The notes beneath the pieces were generated by a model. That model was not told where the DNA came from. It saw only the letters and a program-made list of their open reading frames with translations, and searched no databases. Positions 17,711 through 26,639 of a DNA stretch of 64,000 nt are shown here, one piece after another; positions within the stretch are counted from its first letter, which is position 1; each line of letters begins with the position of its first letter. Position numbers and translations under genes: made by a program. The stretch is from Rhodoferax sp. (GTDB taxonomy: Bacteria; Pseudomonadota; Gammaproteobacteria; Burkholderiales; Burkholderiaceae_C), in contig JARLJI010000212.1 in assembly GCA_031291295.1 (NCBI GenBank), forward strand, positions 112,171 through 176,170, written 5' to 3'.

Positions 17711-20700
17711 TGAAGCCGCGCCGCGTCATTTTGTGGCTGGTACTGGCACCGCTCGTCGTGGTGGCCGGCCTGCTGTCGGCCCTGTGGGTCTGGACCAACA
17801 CCGACACCTCGCTGGCCAGCGCGCTGCAGCAGGCATCGCGCTATTTGCCGGCCGGGCAAACCTTGATTGCCGAGGAGGTGCAGGGTTCCCTGCGCCGGGG
17901 CGGACGCATCGGGCGCCTGCGCTGGGAAAGTAACGGGCTGGTCGTCGAAGCCCGCCAGATTGCGCTGGCCTGGCAACCGGCGGCCTTGCTGCAACGGCGG
18001 TTGCAGCTGGACACCCTGCACATCGCGCAGCTTAGCATTGACGACCAGAGCCCGGCGGCGGCCACGCCACCACCGCCGCCGCAAAGCGTCGTACTGCCGT
18101 TTCAGGTGGGTCTGGCGTTTGCCATCGACGCGCTGCGCTGGAACGGATCGCCTGCGCTGCAGGCCAGCGGTCTGTCGGGCCGCTACCGGTTTGACGGCAG
18201 CCGCCACGAACTAAGCGTGGACACTGTCCAGGTGGCAGCGGGCCAGTACCGCGCACAGGCCAGTTTGCTGGCCCGCGCGCCGTTGACGCTGGCGCTGCAA
18301 GTGCACGGCACGTTGACCGCCCCCGTGCCGGGCAGCACCCAGGCCTTGCCGCTGGTGGCAGATGCTTCTGCGCACGGCCAGCTTGCGGGCCCGGATACGC
18401 TGCTGAACGTGCAGGCGTTGCTGCAACCGGTGCCCTCCGCCCCCCCGCCCGCCGCCGGGAGCACGGCCAGCCCGGCGATGCAGGCCATGGAGGCCACGGT
18501 GTCAGCGCAAATCAACCCGTGGGCGGCGCAACCGGTGGCCCGCGCCGAGGCGACGTTCAGCCAGCTGAACCTCGCCGTGCTGTGGCCCGAGGCGCCCCAG
18601 ACCTTGTTGACGGGAAACGTGCAGGTCCAACCCGACGGCAATGGCTGGCAGGGCCAGGGGCGCATTGCCAACCGCCTGAGCGGCCCCTGGGACAAGGGCC
18701 GCCTGCCGCTGGACGGCGCGCAGGGCCAGGTCCGCTTCGACGCCGGCCAGTGGCGCATTGAATCCCTCACGGCCGAGCTCGCCGGCGGGCGCTTGCAGGT
18801 GCAGGGTCAATTTGCCGGCTCGGGCACGGCGGGCGCCGCACCCGGCTGGCAAGGCCGGGCCCAGCTGCAAAACATCAACCCCGCGGCGCTGTACGCGTCG
18901 CTGGCCGCCGCGCGGCTCGACGGCAAGCTGGACGCCAGGGCAGTGGGCCAGGCCATTGCGTTCGACGCGCAGTTGCAGCCATCGGGCAAGCAACCCGCTG
19001 CGTCACGGCTAAAGGGCCTGCACTTGCGCGCCGCGTCGGCCCGGGGGCAATGGGCCGATGGCACCCTGCACCTGCAGGCCTTGAAGGTGCAGACCGACGA
19101 CGCCCTGCTGCAAGGCCAGGTGGATGTGCACTTGGCCAGCAAGGCGAGCCGCGGCCAGCTGCACCTGAGCCTGCCGGGCGGCCAAGCCGATATCACCGGT
19201 CACCTCAGCGCGCAGGCGGGTGCCGGCGACTTTGCGCTGCATCTGGCGGATGCCGGCAAGGCCTCGCGCTGGCTGGCGAAGCTGCCCGGCCTGCCCCCAT
19301 CCGCCTCAACCACGTCGGTGCAAGGCCAAGGGGAACTCACGGGCCGCTGGCAGGGTGGCTGGCAACACCAGGGCACGCAACTGGCGTTGCAGGCTGCACT
19401 GCGCGTGCCCCGGATGGATCTGCGGACCCACGACCAAACGCCGGAACAGGCGCTGCACCTGGGTGAGCTCAATGCCGATCTGACCGGGCGCCTCGGTGCG
19501 CTGGACCTGCATGCCAGCGGCGAACTGCAAACGGGCACGCGCCGCTTCAATCTGCAAACGCAGGTCAGAGGCGGTCGCGGCATCCATGGCGACTGGCAGG
19601 CACGGATCCGTTCGGCCACGCTGCAGGCGCAAGACAGCCCGCAACCCGGCCACTGGACGGTGCAGCTGCGCGAGCCGCTCGCGATCGGCTGGACGCCCGG
19701 CAGCGGCGCCGGCACGCTGCGCGCCGGCGCGGGCGAGGCCACCTTGAGCAGCCCGCTGCCGGGCGCGGCCACGCTCAGCTGGCAGCCCGTGCGCTGGCGC
19801 GTTGACGGGCCCCGAAGCGAACTCCAGACGCAGGGCCAGCTGCGGGCGCTGCCTCTGGCCTGGCTCGACCTGCTCGGCAACGAACCACTGGGCAAGCTGG
19901 GCCTGCGCGGCACCATGCTGCTGGACGGAGACTGGTATCTGCAGGCCAGCGACACCCTCAAGCTGCGGGCCTCGCTGGTGCGGCGCAGCGGCGACATCCG
20001 GGTCCAGGCGGATGAAAATGCCACCCCCCAAGCAAGCACGAGCGCACTCCAAGGCATTGACGCGGGCGTGCGGCAAGCCTCCATCACCGTGACGGCCGAC
20101 GGCAATGCCCTGCAGGGCGCCTTGCGCTGGGACAGCGAACGCGCGGGGCGCGTCCAGGCTGACTTCGCTACCCGGCTCAGCCGCGGCAACGCGCGCGCGG
20201 ATGGGGGCTGGCGCTGGCGGGCCGATGCGCCCGTGACGGGCAGCGTGCGGGCGCAGTTGCCCCAGATCGGCGTCTGGTCGGTGCTGGCCCCACCGGGCTG
20301 GCGCGTGCGCGGCACGCTGGACGCCAACGTCACCTTGAGCGGAACCCGCGCATCGCCGCAATGGCGCGGCACCTTGACGGCCGACGACCTGGCGCTGCGC
20401 TCGGTGGTCGATGGCATCGAATTCAGCCATGGCAAGCTGCGCGCCAGCTTCACCGGCCAGCGCATGGACATCCAGGAATTCAGCCTGCAGGGTGCCAGCG
20501 CGGGCAGCAGCAGCGGCGGCCAGCTCACGCTCAAGGGGTTCGCCGAATGGCTGCCGGACAGCGCCGCAGTGAAGACCAGCTTGTCCAAAGTTCGCATGAC
20601 GCTGCAGGCCCAGGCGCAAAGCCTGCGCGTCATGTCCCGTGCCGATCGGCGCTTGACCGTCTCGGGGGCGCTGCAAGCCCGTTTGAGCGACGCCACGCTG

Positions 20701-21603
20701 GAAATCCGCGGCGCGCTCAAGGCCGATCAGGCGCTGTTTGTCGTGCCCGACGACACGGCGCCCCGTTTGGGCGACGACGTGGCGGTCAAATCCGCGATCA
20801 AGAGTCCGGCGCAGGGCGCCGCTCGCGGCCCGGACCGCTCCGCCGCGCCACCCGCCGCGACCGCGCCCGGGTCACGCCTCGCGACCGACGTGGCGGTCAC
20901 GCTGGACCTGGGCGGCGACTTTCGCGTGCAGAGCCGCGGACTCGATACGCGGCTCGCGGGCACGCTGCAGCTCGCCAGCGCCGGCAACACGCAAGCGCCG
21001 CCCCGGCTTACCGGCGAAGTGCGTACGGTGCGTGGCAGCTACAAGGCCTATGGCCAGCAGCTGGACATCGAAGAAGGCGTGCTGCGCTTTACCGGCCCCT
21101 ATGACAATCCGGCGCTCGACATTCTGGCCATCCGGCCGAATCTGACGGTGCGGGTCGGCGTGCAAATCAGCGGCACGGCGCTGTCGCCGCACATCCGCCT
21201 GTACGCCGACCCCGACCTGCCCGACGCGGAAAAGCTGGCGTGGCTGGTGCTGGGCCATTCCGGTGCCGAAGGCGGCGCCGAGACCGTGATGCTGCAGCAG
21301 GCTGCGCTGGCCCTGCTGGGCGGCAACGGCAAAGGTTTGTCCGGCGGCCTGGCGCAGTCCCTTGGCCTGGATGAATTGTCGTTCCGGGGCGCCGCCAGCA
21401 ACGCCGATGGCAGCACCAGTGCCGCGGCCGTCACGCTGGGCAAGCGGCTGTCGCGCGGTTTTTATGTGGCCTACGAGCGCAGCCTGGCCGGCGCGCTGGG
21501 CACGTTCTCCATCTTCTACGACTTGTCTCGGCGCTTTACCCTGCGCGCGCAGACCGGCGACCAAAGCGCGATTGACCTGATTTTCACGGTGCCGTACGAC
21601 TGA
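17710..21603 (+). CDS. tamB: Translocation and assembly module protein TamB
   Basis: The 1297-residue protein has one N-terminal inner-membrane helix (ILWLVLAPLVVVAGLLSALW) and then a very long beta-rich periplasmic region. A C-terminal DUF490/TamB domain includes the conserved RGSYKAYGQQLDIEEGVLRF and ends with a short amphipathic IDLIFTVPYD. Length is typical. TamB bridges the inner membrane to TamA and is thought to carry substrates or lipids along a hydrophobic groove. Its ATG overlaps the tamA TGA by one base, so the two are coupled. Confidence 0.9.
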   Translation: MKPRRVILWLVLAPLVVVAGLLSALWVWTNTDTSLASALQQASRYLPAGQTLIAEEVQGSLRRGGRIGRLRWESNGLVVEARQIALAWQPAALLQRRLQLDTLHIAQLSIDDQSPAAATPPPPPQSVVLPFQVGLAFAIDALRWNGSPALQASGLSGRYRFDGSRHELSVDTVQVAAGQYRAQASLLARAPLTLALQVHGTLTAPVPGSTQALPLVADASAHGQLAGPDTLLNVQALLQPVPSAPPPAAGSTASPAMQAMEATVSAQINPWAAQPVARAEATFSQLNLAVLWPEAPQTLLTGNVQVQPDGNGWQGQGRIANRLSGPWDKGRLPLDGAQGQVRFDAGQWRIESLTAELAGGRLQVQGQFAGSGTAGAAPGWQGRAQLQNINPAALYASLAAARLDGKLDARAVGQAIAFDAQLQPSGKQPAASRLKGLHLRAASARGQWADGTLHLQALKVQTDDALLQGQVDVHLASKASRGQLHLSLPGGQADITGHLSAQAGAGDFALHLADAGKASRWLAKLPGLPPSASTTSVQGQGELTGRWQGGWQHQGTQLALQAALRVPRMDLRTHDQTPEQALHLGELNADLTGRLGALDLHASGELQTGTRRFNLQTQVRGGRGIHGDWQARIRSATLQAQDSPQPGHWTVQLREPLAIGWTPGSGAGTLRAGAGEATLSSPLPGAATLSWQPVRWRVDGPRSELQTQGQLRALPLAWLDLLGNEPLGKLGLRGTMLLDGDWYLQASDTLKLRASLVRRSGDIRVQADENATPQASTSALQGIDAGVRQASITVTADGNALQGALRWDSERAGRVQADFATRLSRGNARADGGWRWRADAPVTGSVRAQLPQIGVWSVLAPPGWRVRGTLDANVTLSGTRASPQWRGTLTADDLALRSVVDGIEFSHGKLRASFTGQRMDIQEFSLQGASAGSSSGGQLTLKGFAEWLPDSAAVKTSLSKVRMTLQAQAQSLRVMSRADRRLTVSGALQARLSDATLEIRGALKADQALFVVPDDTAPRLGDDVAVKSAIKSPAQGAARGPDRSAAPPAATAPGSRLATDVAVTLDLGGDFRVQSRGLDTRLAGTLQLASAGNTQAPPRLTGEVRTVRGSYKAYGQQLDIEEGVLRFTGPYDNPALDILAIRPNLTVRVGVQISGTALSPHIRLYADPDLPDAEKLAWLVLGHSGAEGGAETVMLQQAALALLGGNGKGLSGGLAQSLGLDELSFRGAASNADGSTSAAAVTLGKRLSRGFYVAYERSLAGALGTFSIFYDLSRRFTLRAQTGDQSAIDLIFTVPYD

Positions 21604-21647
21604 GCGCCCCGGTCTGCCCACCCTGCTGGCCCTACAATTCCGGCTGT

Positions 21648-21722
21648 CTCCTCGTAGCACAATGGATAGTGCGCATGCCTCCTAAGCGTGAAATACAGGT
21701 TCGATTCCTGTCGGGGGGACCA
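21648..21722 (+). tRNA. tRNA-Arg(CCT)
   Basis: A 75-base cloverleaf can be drawn: acceptor CTCCTCG/CGGGGGG (with two U-G pairs), D stem GCAC/GTGC, anticodon stem CATGC/GCGTG with loop CTCCTAA (anticodon CCT, reads AGG), T arm ACAGG-TTCGATT-CCTGT, and an encoded CCA. The C1-G72 first pair is unusual. A sequence related to a transposase follows directly. Confidence 0.88.
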
Positions 21723-21740
21723 AATACTGGCTCGGGACGG

Positions 21741-21821
21741 GATTACACGCCCAGGACCAACGGCAAGGCCGAACGGTTCATCCAGACGCTGCTGCGCGAG
21801 TGGACCTATGCGTGCACCTAC
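21741..21821 (+). mobile_element. Fragment of an IS481-type transposase
   Basis: The reading frame here encodes DYTPRTNGKAERFIQTLLRE followed by WTYACTY, which matches the C-terminal part of the DDE catalytic domain of IS481-like transposases (the glutamate of GKAERF is the E of DDE). Only about 27 codons remain, with no terminal repeats seen. It lies 18 bp after the tRNA-Arg, so it is a decayed insertion at a tRNA 3' end. It ends just before the EamA transporter gene. Confidence 0.8.
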
Positions 21822-21856
21822 CCCGATCTTGTCGCCTCCTTTCGTCCGACATAACC

Positions 21857-22744
21857 ATGGCCTCTCTTGCATCATCCCGGCGCGGCGCGCTGTTTGCCCT
21901 GCTCGCCACCATCTTGATCTGGGCCTACAGCTGGATCGTGATGAAGCAGGTGCTGGCGCACGCCGGGCCTCTCGACTTCGCCGCACTGCGCTACCTGCTC
22001 GGGGCGGTAGTGCTGTTTGCGGCGCTGCTGCTCACAGGGCAATCTCTGCGACCGCCACCGCTGCTGCCAACGGTGTTGATCGGGTTGTTCCAGACCGCCG
22101 CGTTTCAGGGGCTGGAACAATTGGCATTGATGGGCGGCGGCGCCGGCCATGTGGCGCTGCTGGCCTACACCATGCCGTTCTGGGTGGTACTGCTGGCATG
22201 GCTGCTGCTCGGCGACAAACCGGATGCGCGCCGCTGGACAGGCCTGGCGCTGGCCGCGCTCGGGCTGCTGTGCATCATCGCGCCATGGCACGCCATGGGC
22301 AGCGTCGTGAGTACCACGCTGGCGATTGCCGGTGGTGCCGCCTGGGCCGCCGGCACCGTGCTGAGCAAGCGCCTGTTCCGCCAGCAGCAAAGCGTGTCCG
22401 TACTGGGTCTTACCGCGTGGCAGATGCTGATCGGTGGCGGCGCGCTCGGCCTCGTCGCGCTGGCGCTGCCGCAGCGGCCGCTCGACTGGGACTGGCCGTT
22501 CATCGGCGCGCTCGCCTATAGCGCCGTGCTGGCATCGAGCCTGGCGTGGTGGCTGTGGGCGATCGTGCTGCAACGGCTGTCCACCACGGCAGCCAGCGTG
22601 TCCAGCCTGGGCGTGCCAATCGTCAGCGTCCTGCTGGCGTGGCTGATCCTGCATGAGCAGCCGTCGGCCATGGAGTTGCTCGGCATCGTTTTCGTTTTAC
22701 TGGGGTTGGTGGCCGTCAGCGGCGTGGGGGCACGGCAACGCTGA
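21857..22744 (+). CDS. EamA-family (DMT) membrane transporter
   Basis: The 295-residue protein has ten predicted hydrophobic helices in two EamA repeats. The second repeat ends with GVPIVSVLLAWLILHEQPS, the typical EamA end motif. The family exports amino acids, nucleosides or metabolites with the proton gradient; substrate is unknown. The chosen ATG gives a basic cytoplasmic start (ASLASSRRGALFALL). The frame extends 19 codons upstream into the transposase fragment, but that part is not family sequence. No clear ribosome site is visible. Confidence 0.85.
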   Translation: MASLASSRRGALFALLATILIWAYSWIVMKQVLAHAGPLDFAALRYLLGAVVLFAALLLTGQSLRPPPLLPTVLIGLFQTAAFQGLEQLALMGGGAGHVALLAYTMPFWVVLLAWLLLGDKPDARRWTGLALAALGLLCIIAPWHAMGSVVSTTLAIAGGAAWAAGTVLSKRLFRQQQSVSVLGLTAWQMLIGGGALGLVALALPQRPLDWDWPFIGALAYSAVLASSLAWWLWAIVLQRLSTTAASVSSLGVPIVSVLLAWLILHEQPSAMELLGIVFVLLGLVAVSGVGARQR

Positions 22745-22820
22745 TCCCGCTTGCAAGGGCGCTCCTGCGCGCAATTCTTGTCGAGAAACCAGGCATCATG
22801 GCTTGCCTTCATTGAGCATC

Positions 22821-22879
22821 AAATAGCACCGAAGCCCTTATCCACTCTGCACAGGTCTCTATCTTTTCAAGAGTGGCCA
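22821..22879. repeat. AT-rich repeat, copy 3 (degenerate)
   Basis: This segment aligns with copy 4 at 26578-26639 over its full length, starting AAATA and sharing AGCCCTTA, CTGCACAG and CTATCTTTT. The hairpin core is worn (CTATCTTTTCAAGAG). It lies between convergent gene ends and abuts a livF-like 3' end. Confidence 0.6.
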
Positions 22880-22918
22880 CTACACTCCCAGATAAGCCTG
22901 CTGCACTTCCTTGCTCAC
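22880..22918 (-). pseudogene. Remnant of a livF-like gene: last 12 codons and stop
   Basis: The minus strand reads VSKEVQQAYLGV then TAG, matching the C-terminus of LivF ATPases. The intact livF at 26640 ends AVQQAYLGL. No Walker or signature motifs remain. It sits immediately past the stop of the MFS gene and beside a repeat that is also found beside the intact livF. The accessory module between them is therefore bounded by two livF ends in the same orientation. Confidence 0.65.
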
Positions 22919-22921
22919 GTA

Positions 22922-24196
22922 TCAGTGGGACGGCACAGCCGCCGCCCCGATGGTGAACTCGGGCTCGGCCGGATAGCGCCCGAGAGACAGGAACAGTACG
23001 GCGGGGACGATCTGCAACGCGGCCAGCGCCATCAACGGTGTGACCGCACCGTTGTACGCGGTCATGGCCCGCGCGAACACGACCGGGCCGACGGTCGCGC
23101 CGATGAAGAATGCGGCCAGGAACCAGCCGAAGACCTTGGAGACCGCGCGCGTGCCGAAATAGCGGCTCGCCATGTACGGCATGAAATCGGTGTCGCCGCC
23201 GATCGCGACGCCGCCGATCGCAGCCGCCGCGAAGATCAACGCCGGCACCTTCGTCGTCGCATAAATCACATAGCAGGTCGTCGACAGCGCCAGCACAATG
23301 ATGCCGACGATTGGCGCATGAAGCTTGTCCAGCAAGTAGCCGAATCCGATGCGTCCGAACAGTACGGCAACGCCCGAAATGGCCAGGACCTTGGCCACGT
23401 CGGCGAGGCTCAAACCCGCGGTCTTGGTCAGGATGAAAACAATGTTGGGCGTGATCGCGTAGAAGGACATGCCCATGATTGCGAAGCACACAACAAGCTT
23501 CCAGAAAGAACCCGTGCGCATGATGTCGCGGACTTCCATGCCTGCGACCACAGGTTTCGCCGTCGCAACCTTCTCGGCCGGTTCGGCGCCGTCGGGAAGC
23601 AGCCCATAAGGTGTCGGACTGTCTTTCACCAGAAGCGCGACCAGCGGCAGGCAAACCAGCAGTTCGAACGCAGCCAGTGAGAGCAGTGCGACCGACCAGC
23701 CGGATTGCGCAATGATCTTCTGGGACACGAGCGGTAAAAGAAAAGAGCCAAGCGCCTGGAAACTGGCTGCGAGCCCCAGCGCCATGCCCCGCTTGCGGTC
23801 AAACCACAGCGTAATGGCGCGTGCATAGGACACGACATTGGTGCCCGCACTGACCAGGCTGACGAGTGCAATGCCGAGGTACATCTGGGTCAGCGAGTTG
23901 CCGATCCGGCTTAGCAGCATCAGAGAGGCCGCGAAGAAGGCGATGCTGGCCACAGCGAACTTGCGCGATCCCCAGCGATCCAGCAGCCAGCCGCAGACCG
24001 GACACATCGCGGTCTGGATGAGTAGGAAGATGGACGCGGCCTTGGCCAGTTCTATTTGCGTCCAGCCGAATTCGCGGGCCCACGCGCTTGCCAGCAGGGC
24101 AAAGCTCGCCGCGAAGAAAATAATGGAACCGAAGGAGATGCCAATCCCCGATCCGATGACGACCTTCCAGCCCGGAAAGAATGCGCGCCTTGTCAT
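22922..24196 (-). CDS. MFS transporter (oxalate/formate or monocarboxylate type)
   Basis: The 424-residue protein has 12 predicted membrane helices with the MFS loop motif GWLLDRWGSRK between helices 2 and 3. The N-terminal W..V..GSGIGISFGS and the overall plan resemble the OFA/monocarboxylate porter group (substrate class inferred). It is divergent from a LacI-type regulator and a hydrolase gene. A 16-bp operator candidate stands in the gap about 110 bp before its start. It probably takes up the compound that the hydrolase processes. Confidence 0.85.
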   Translation of the reverse strand: MTRRAFFPGWKVVIGSGIGISFGSIIFFAASFALLASAWAREFGWTQIELAKAASIFLLIQTAMCPVCGWLLDRWGSRKFAVASIAFFAASLMLLSRIGNSLTQMYLGIALVSLVSAGTNVVSYARAITLWFDRKRGMALGLAASFQALGSFLLPLVSQKIIAQSGWSVALLSLAAFELLVCLPLVALLVKDSPTPYGLLPDGAEPAEKVATAKPVVAGMEVRDIMRTGSFWKLVVCFAIMGMSFYAITPNIVFILTKTAGLSLADVAKVLAISGVAVLFGRIGFGYLLDKLHAPIVGIIVLALSTTCYVIYATTKVPALIFAAAAIGGVAIGGDTDFMPYMASRYFGTRAVSKVFGWFLAAFFIGATVGPVVFARAMTAYNGAVTPLMALAALQIVPAVLFLSLGRYPAEPEFTIGAAAVPSH

Positions 24197-24308
24197 GATG
24201 ACTTCCTCTCGGTCCTGAACTCGGACGGCGTTTCGGGAAAGCGGCCGGTTGCTACGGCCGGGCCTTGCCTTCTTGAAGCGCCAAGGAGAATGTTAAATGT
24301 TAAAATCT

Positions 24309-24324
24309 ATGAAATCAATTTCAT
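24309..24324. promoter_or_regulatory. Candidate LacI-family operator 1
   Basis: ATGAAATCAATTTCAT is two 7-bp arms ATGAAAT/ATTTCAT around a 2-bp centre. The size and even-spaced symmetry are typical of LacI-family operators. A second copy with one arm mismatch lies 179 bp away. Confidence 0.6.
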
Positions 24325-24487
24325 TTATTGTATGGCAAGCCTTTTTCAGAAGTCAATCGCGGGGTGAGTTTTATTTGTGCACAGGCGTCGCAAAATTCGG
24401 CATCTTGCTCAGTATATTGGCGAAGAATTTGCTTCCTGCGGTCACATTTGTTGACAGAAACAGCGCCCAAAATTAGTCTCTGCAATC

Positions 24488-24503
24488 ATGAAATAGATAT
24501 CAT
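24488..24503. promoter_or_regulatory. Candidate LacI-family operator 2
   Basis: ATGAAATAGATATCAT matches operator 1 in one full arm, with one mismatch in the other. It abuts the first ATG of the regulator gene, so binding would block its expression and suggests autorepression. Confidence 0.58.
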
Positions 24504-25574
24504 ATGAACATGAAAAGCAGGCCGCAAACCAAACCGGAGACTGGCGTGTCGACGCTCGCGGAAGTCGCACGTCTTGCCGATGTTTCTCCCGCCACGGTTT
24601 CGCGCGCCTTCAATGCGGCCCACCTTCTCAGTCCCACGACCCTGCAGCGCGTGAATGCGGCGGCCGAAACACTGGGCTATCTGCCTGACGGTCTGGCACG
24701 CTCGCTGCGCCGGAATCGCAGCATGGTGATCGGAGCGGTGATGCCGGCTCTTCGCCACGCCTATTTCGCCAGCACCGTCGAGGGGCTTCAGTCTGCGATA
24801 GCCAAACACGGCTATACGCTGCTGCTGGCGACCTCCAACTTCGACGAAAAAGCGGAACTCGCCGCAGTCCGCTCCATGATCCGTCAGGGCGTCGATGGTT
24901 TTGTTCTGGTGGGAACGCAGCACGATCCCGCGATGCTTGCGCTGTTGCGGGATCGGGGCAAGCCATTTGTCATCACGTGGTCGTACGATTCCGTGCTGGC
25001 CTGTGTCGGGTTCGATCATCGCCGGGCGATTCAGCCGGTCGTCAACCATCTGCTCGATCTCGGGCATCGCGACATCGTGGCGATCATGGCGTTTCTCAAC
25101 GTCAGCGACCGCGAGCGCGAGCGTCTCGCCGGCATTGAGGAAGCCTTCGCGCAACGCGGCATGAACTTTCGGCCCGATCGCGTCATTTATGCCGGCGGCA
25201 GCAGTCTCCAGGACGGCCGCAACGCGCTGCGTGCCGCGCGTGCGCGCTTCCCCTCAGTATCGGCGGCGATTTGCGCCAACGATCTTCTGGCGGCCGGCGC
25301 GCTGATGGAATGCGCCGCCAGTGGCTTGAGCGTTCCCCGCGATTTTTCGATCACCGGCTACGGCGATCTGGACATCGCCGCCGCGATGAATCCGCCGGTC
25401 ACCACGGTCAAGACACCCGCCGACGACATGGGACGAATGGCGGGGGAATGTCTGCTCGCAAGACTCGCCGGCCAGGAGACCCTCGATCACATCGAACTGA
25501 CGACCGAACTGATCGTCCGTGGAAGCACCGGCCCGGCAAAACCTCACCCCCTCAAGGAGACTCTCGATGAATAG
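24504..25574 (+). CDS. LacI-family transcriptional regulator
   Basis: The 356-residue protein has the LacI helix-turn-helix at residues 17-37 (LAEVARLADVSPATVSRAFN) and hinge, then a periplasmic-binding-protein-like effector domain. That domain includes GVDGFVLVGT, the ICANDLLAAGALM segment and SITGYGDLDIA near the end. It should repress the divergent MFS gene and the overlapping hydrolase gene until an unknown effector binds. The first ATG sits directly on a candidate operator with no ribosome site; a second ATG two codons later is possible. Confidence 0.9.
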   Translation: MNMKSRPQTKPETGVSTLAEVARLADVSPATVSRAFNAAHLLSPTTLQRVNAAAETLGYLPDGLARSLRRNRSMVIGAVMPALRHAYFASTVEGLQSAIAKHGYTLLLATSNFDEKAELAAVRSMIRQGVDGFVLVGTQHDPAMLALLRDRGKPFVITWSYDSVLACVGFDHRRAIQPVVNHLLDLGHRDIVAIMAFLNVSDRERERLAGIEEAFAQRGMNFRPDRVIYAGGSSLQDGRNALRAARARFPSVSAAICANDLLAAGALMECAASGLSVPRDFSITGYGDLDIAAAMNPPVTTVKTPADDMGRMAGECLLARLAGQETLDHIELTTELIVRGSTGPAKPHPLKETLDE

Positions 25575-26514
25575 CAACCTGCCTGCCGCTGAAAGCAGCG
25601 TGCCGTATCTGGGCAAGACGCGCGAGGTTCGTGTGACCGAGAACGTCAAGTACGGTGTCGGAGGAGTTGATTACTCTCCAGCCACGGGCCCGGCCCGCTA
25701 CCGCGACCTCATGCTCGACATCTACGAGCCAGCGGAAAAGACCGTACGGCCGCGCCCGGCGCTGATCATGGCATTCGGCGGCGCGTTTCATCGCGGCTCG
25801 AAGGGAGCAGAGGTCTTCGAAGGAGAACACCCCAGTACCGCAGTGGCCGAGTATTGCCATGAATTCGCCCGTCGAGGCTATGTCTGCTTCTCGATCGACT
25901 ACAGGCTCATGCAGGAAGCGCCCGATCCCGGCGTCACGCCGACGATGCCGCCCGGCACCCCTCTCAACCTCGATCGCGTCAACTATGTGCGCAGCCTGCT
26001 TGGACTGCCGCCTTGCACACAGCAGATGATGGCCGACGAGATCGAGGCGGCGACCGACGACATGAGCCAAGCCGTGGCTTTCGTTCGCAGCCGCGCTCAC
26101 GCGCTCGGTGTCGATGTCAATCGGGTTGCCATCGGCGGGTTTTCTGCAGGGGCCATCATGGCGCTTAACGCCGCTTTGGCGGAACGCGCGCCGGTTGCGG
26201 CCGTCGTGGCGTTGTCAGGCCGCGTATCGATGTCGACGGCCGAAGCCCACGTCACCGGCACGCGCGGTGAACCCTCCATCCTCATGTTCGTCGGCCAGAA
26301 CGATCTGCCCGCGATGCTCGAAAACCTCGACGGCCCGGCACAGCATATGAAGCAAATGGGACTTCCCTGCCAGATCGTGCGCATCGCCGGCGCGGACCAT
26401 TTTTATCTGCGAACGGTCAGCGTCACAGCGGATGACGGGACCACAACCGATGTGGAGAACCTGATGGCCGGGTTTCTTTACAAGCACCTCAAGCTCGCGG
26501 AGTTGTGCGATTGA
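25567..26514 (+). CDS. Alpha/beta-hydrolase (carboxylesterase-like)
   Basis: The 315-residue protein has the nucleophile motif GFSAG with S193, an oxyanion-hole loop FGGAFHRGS at 70-78 in place of the usual HGGG, and a probable catalytic H278 in GADHFYL. The acid may be D246 in GQND. It overlaps the regulator gene by 8 bp and has AAGGAG upstream, so the two are coupled. With the divergent MFS porter it forms a small uptake-and-hydrolysis unit. No signal peptide is seen, so hydrolysis would be cytoplasmic. Substrate is unknown. Confidence 0.82.
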   Translation: MNSNLPAAESSVPYLGKTREVRVTENVKYGVGGVDYSPATGPARYRDLMLDIYEPAEKTVRPRPALIMAFGGAFHRGSKGAEVFEGEHPSTAVAEYCHEFARRGYVCFSIDYRLMQEAPDPGVTPTMPPGTPLNLDRVNYVRSLLGLPPCTQQMMADEIEAATDDMSQAVAFVRSRAHALGVDVNRVAIGGFSAGAIMALNAALAERAPVAAVVALSGRVSMSTAEAHVTGTRGEPSILMFVGQNDLPAMLENLDGPAQHMKQMGLPCQIVRIAGADHFYLRTVSVTADDGTTTDVENLMAGFLYKHLKLAELCD

Positions 26515-26577
26515 TTTGCCCGTTTCCGTCGACCATGCCGAGTCAATGGCATGGCTCGCTCACGTCCATTTTTAACG

Positions 26578-26639
26578 AAATATCGCTGTAGCCCTTACTG
26601 AAGCTGCACAGTTAGCTATCTTTTTTGATAGTCGACCGG
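26578..26639. repeat. AT-rich hairpin repeat, copy 4
   Basis: The core CTATCTTTTTTGATAG forms a stem, and the flank carries AGCCCTTA and CTGCACAG, shared with copy 3. It fills the gap between the convergent hydrolase and livF genes and ends at the livF stop codon. Confidence 0.68.

Larger units (their letters stand above)
24197..24503. promoter_or_regulatory. Divergent control region between the MFS and LacI-family genes
   Basis: This 307-base gap is clearly richer in A and T than its surroundings and contains no gene. It holds two copies of a near-palindromic 16-bp site, listed separately, one toward each gene. Promoters for both directions should lie here, but no single -35/-10 pair stands out. 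Confidence 0.6.
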
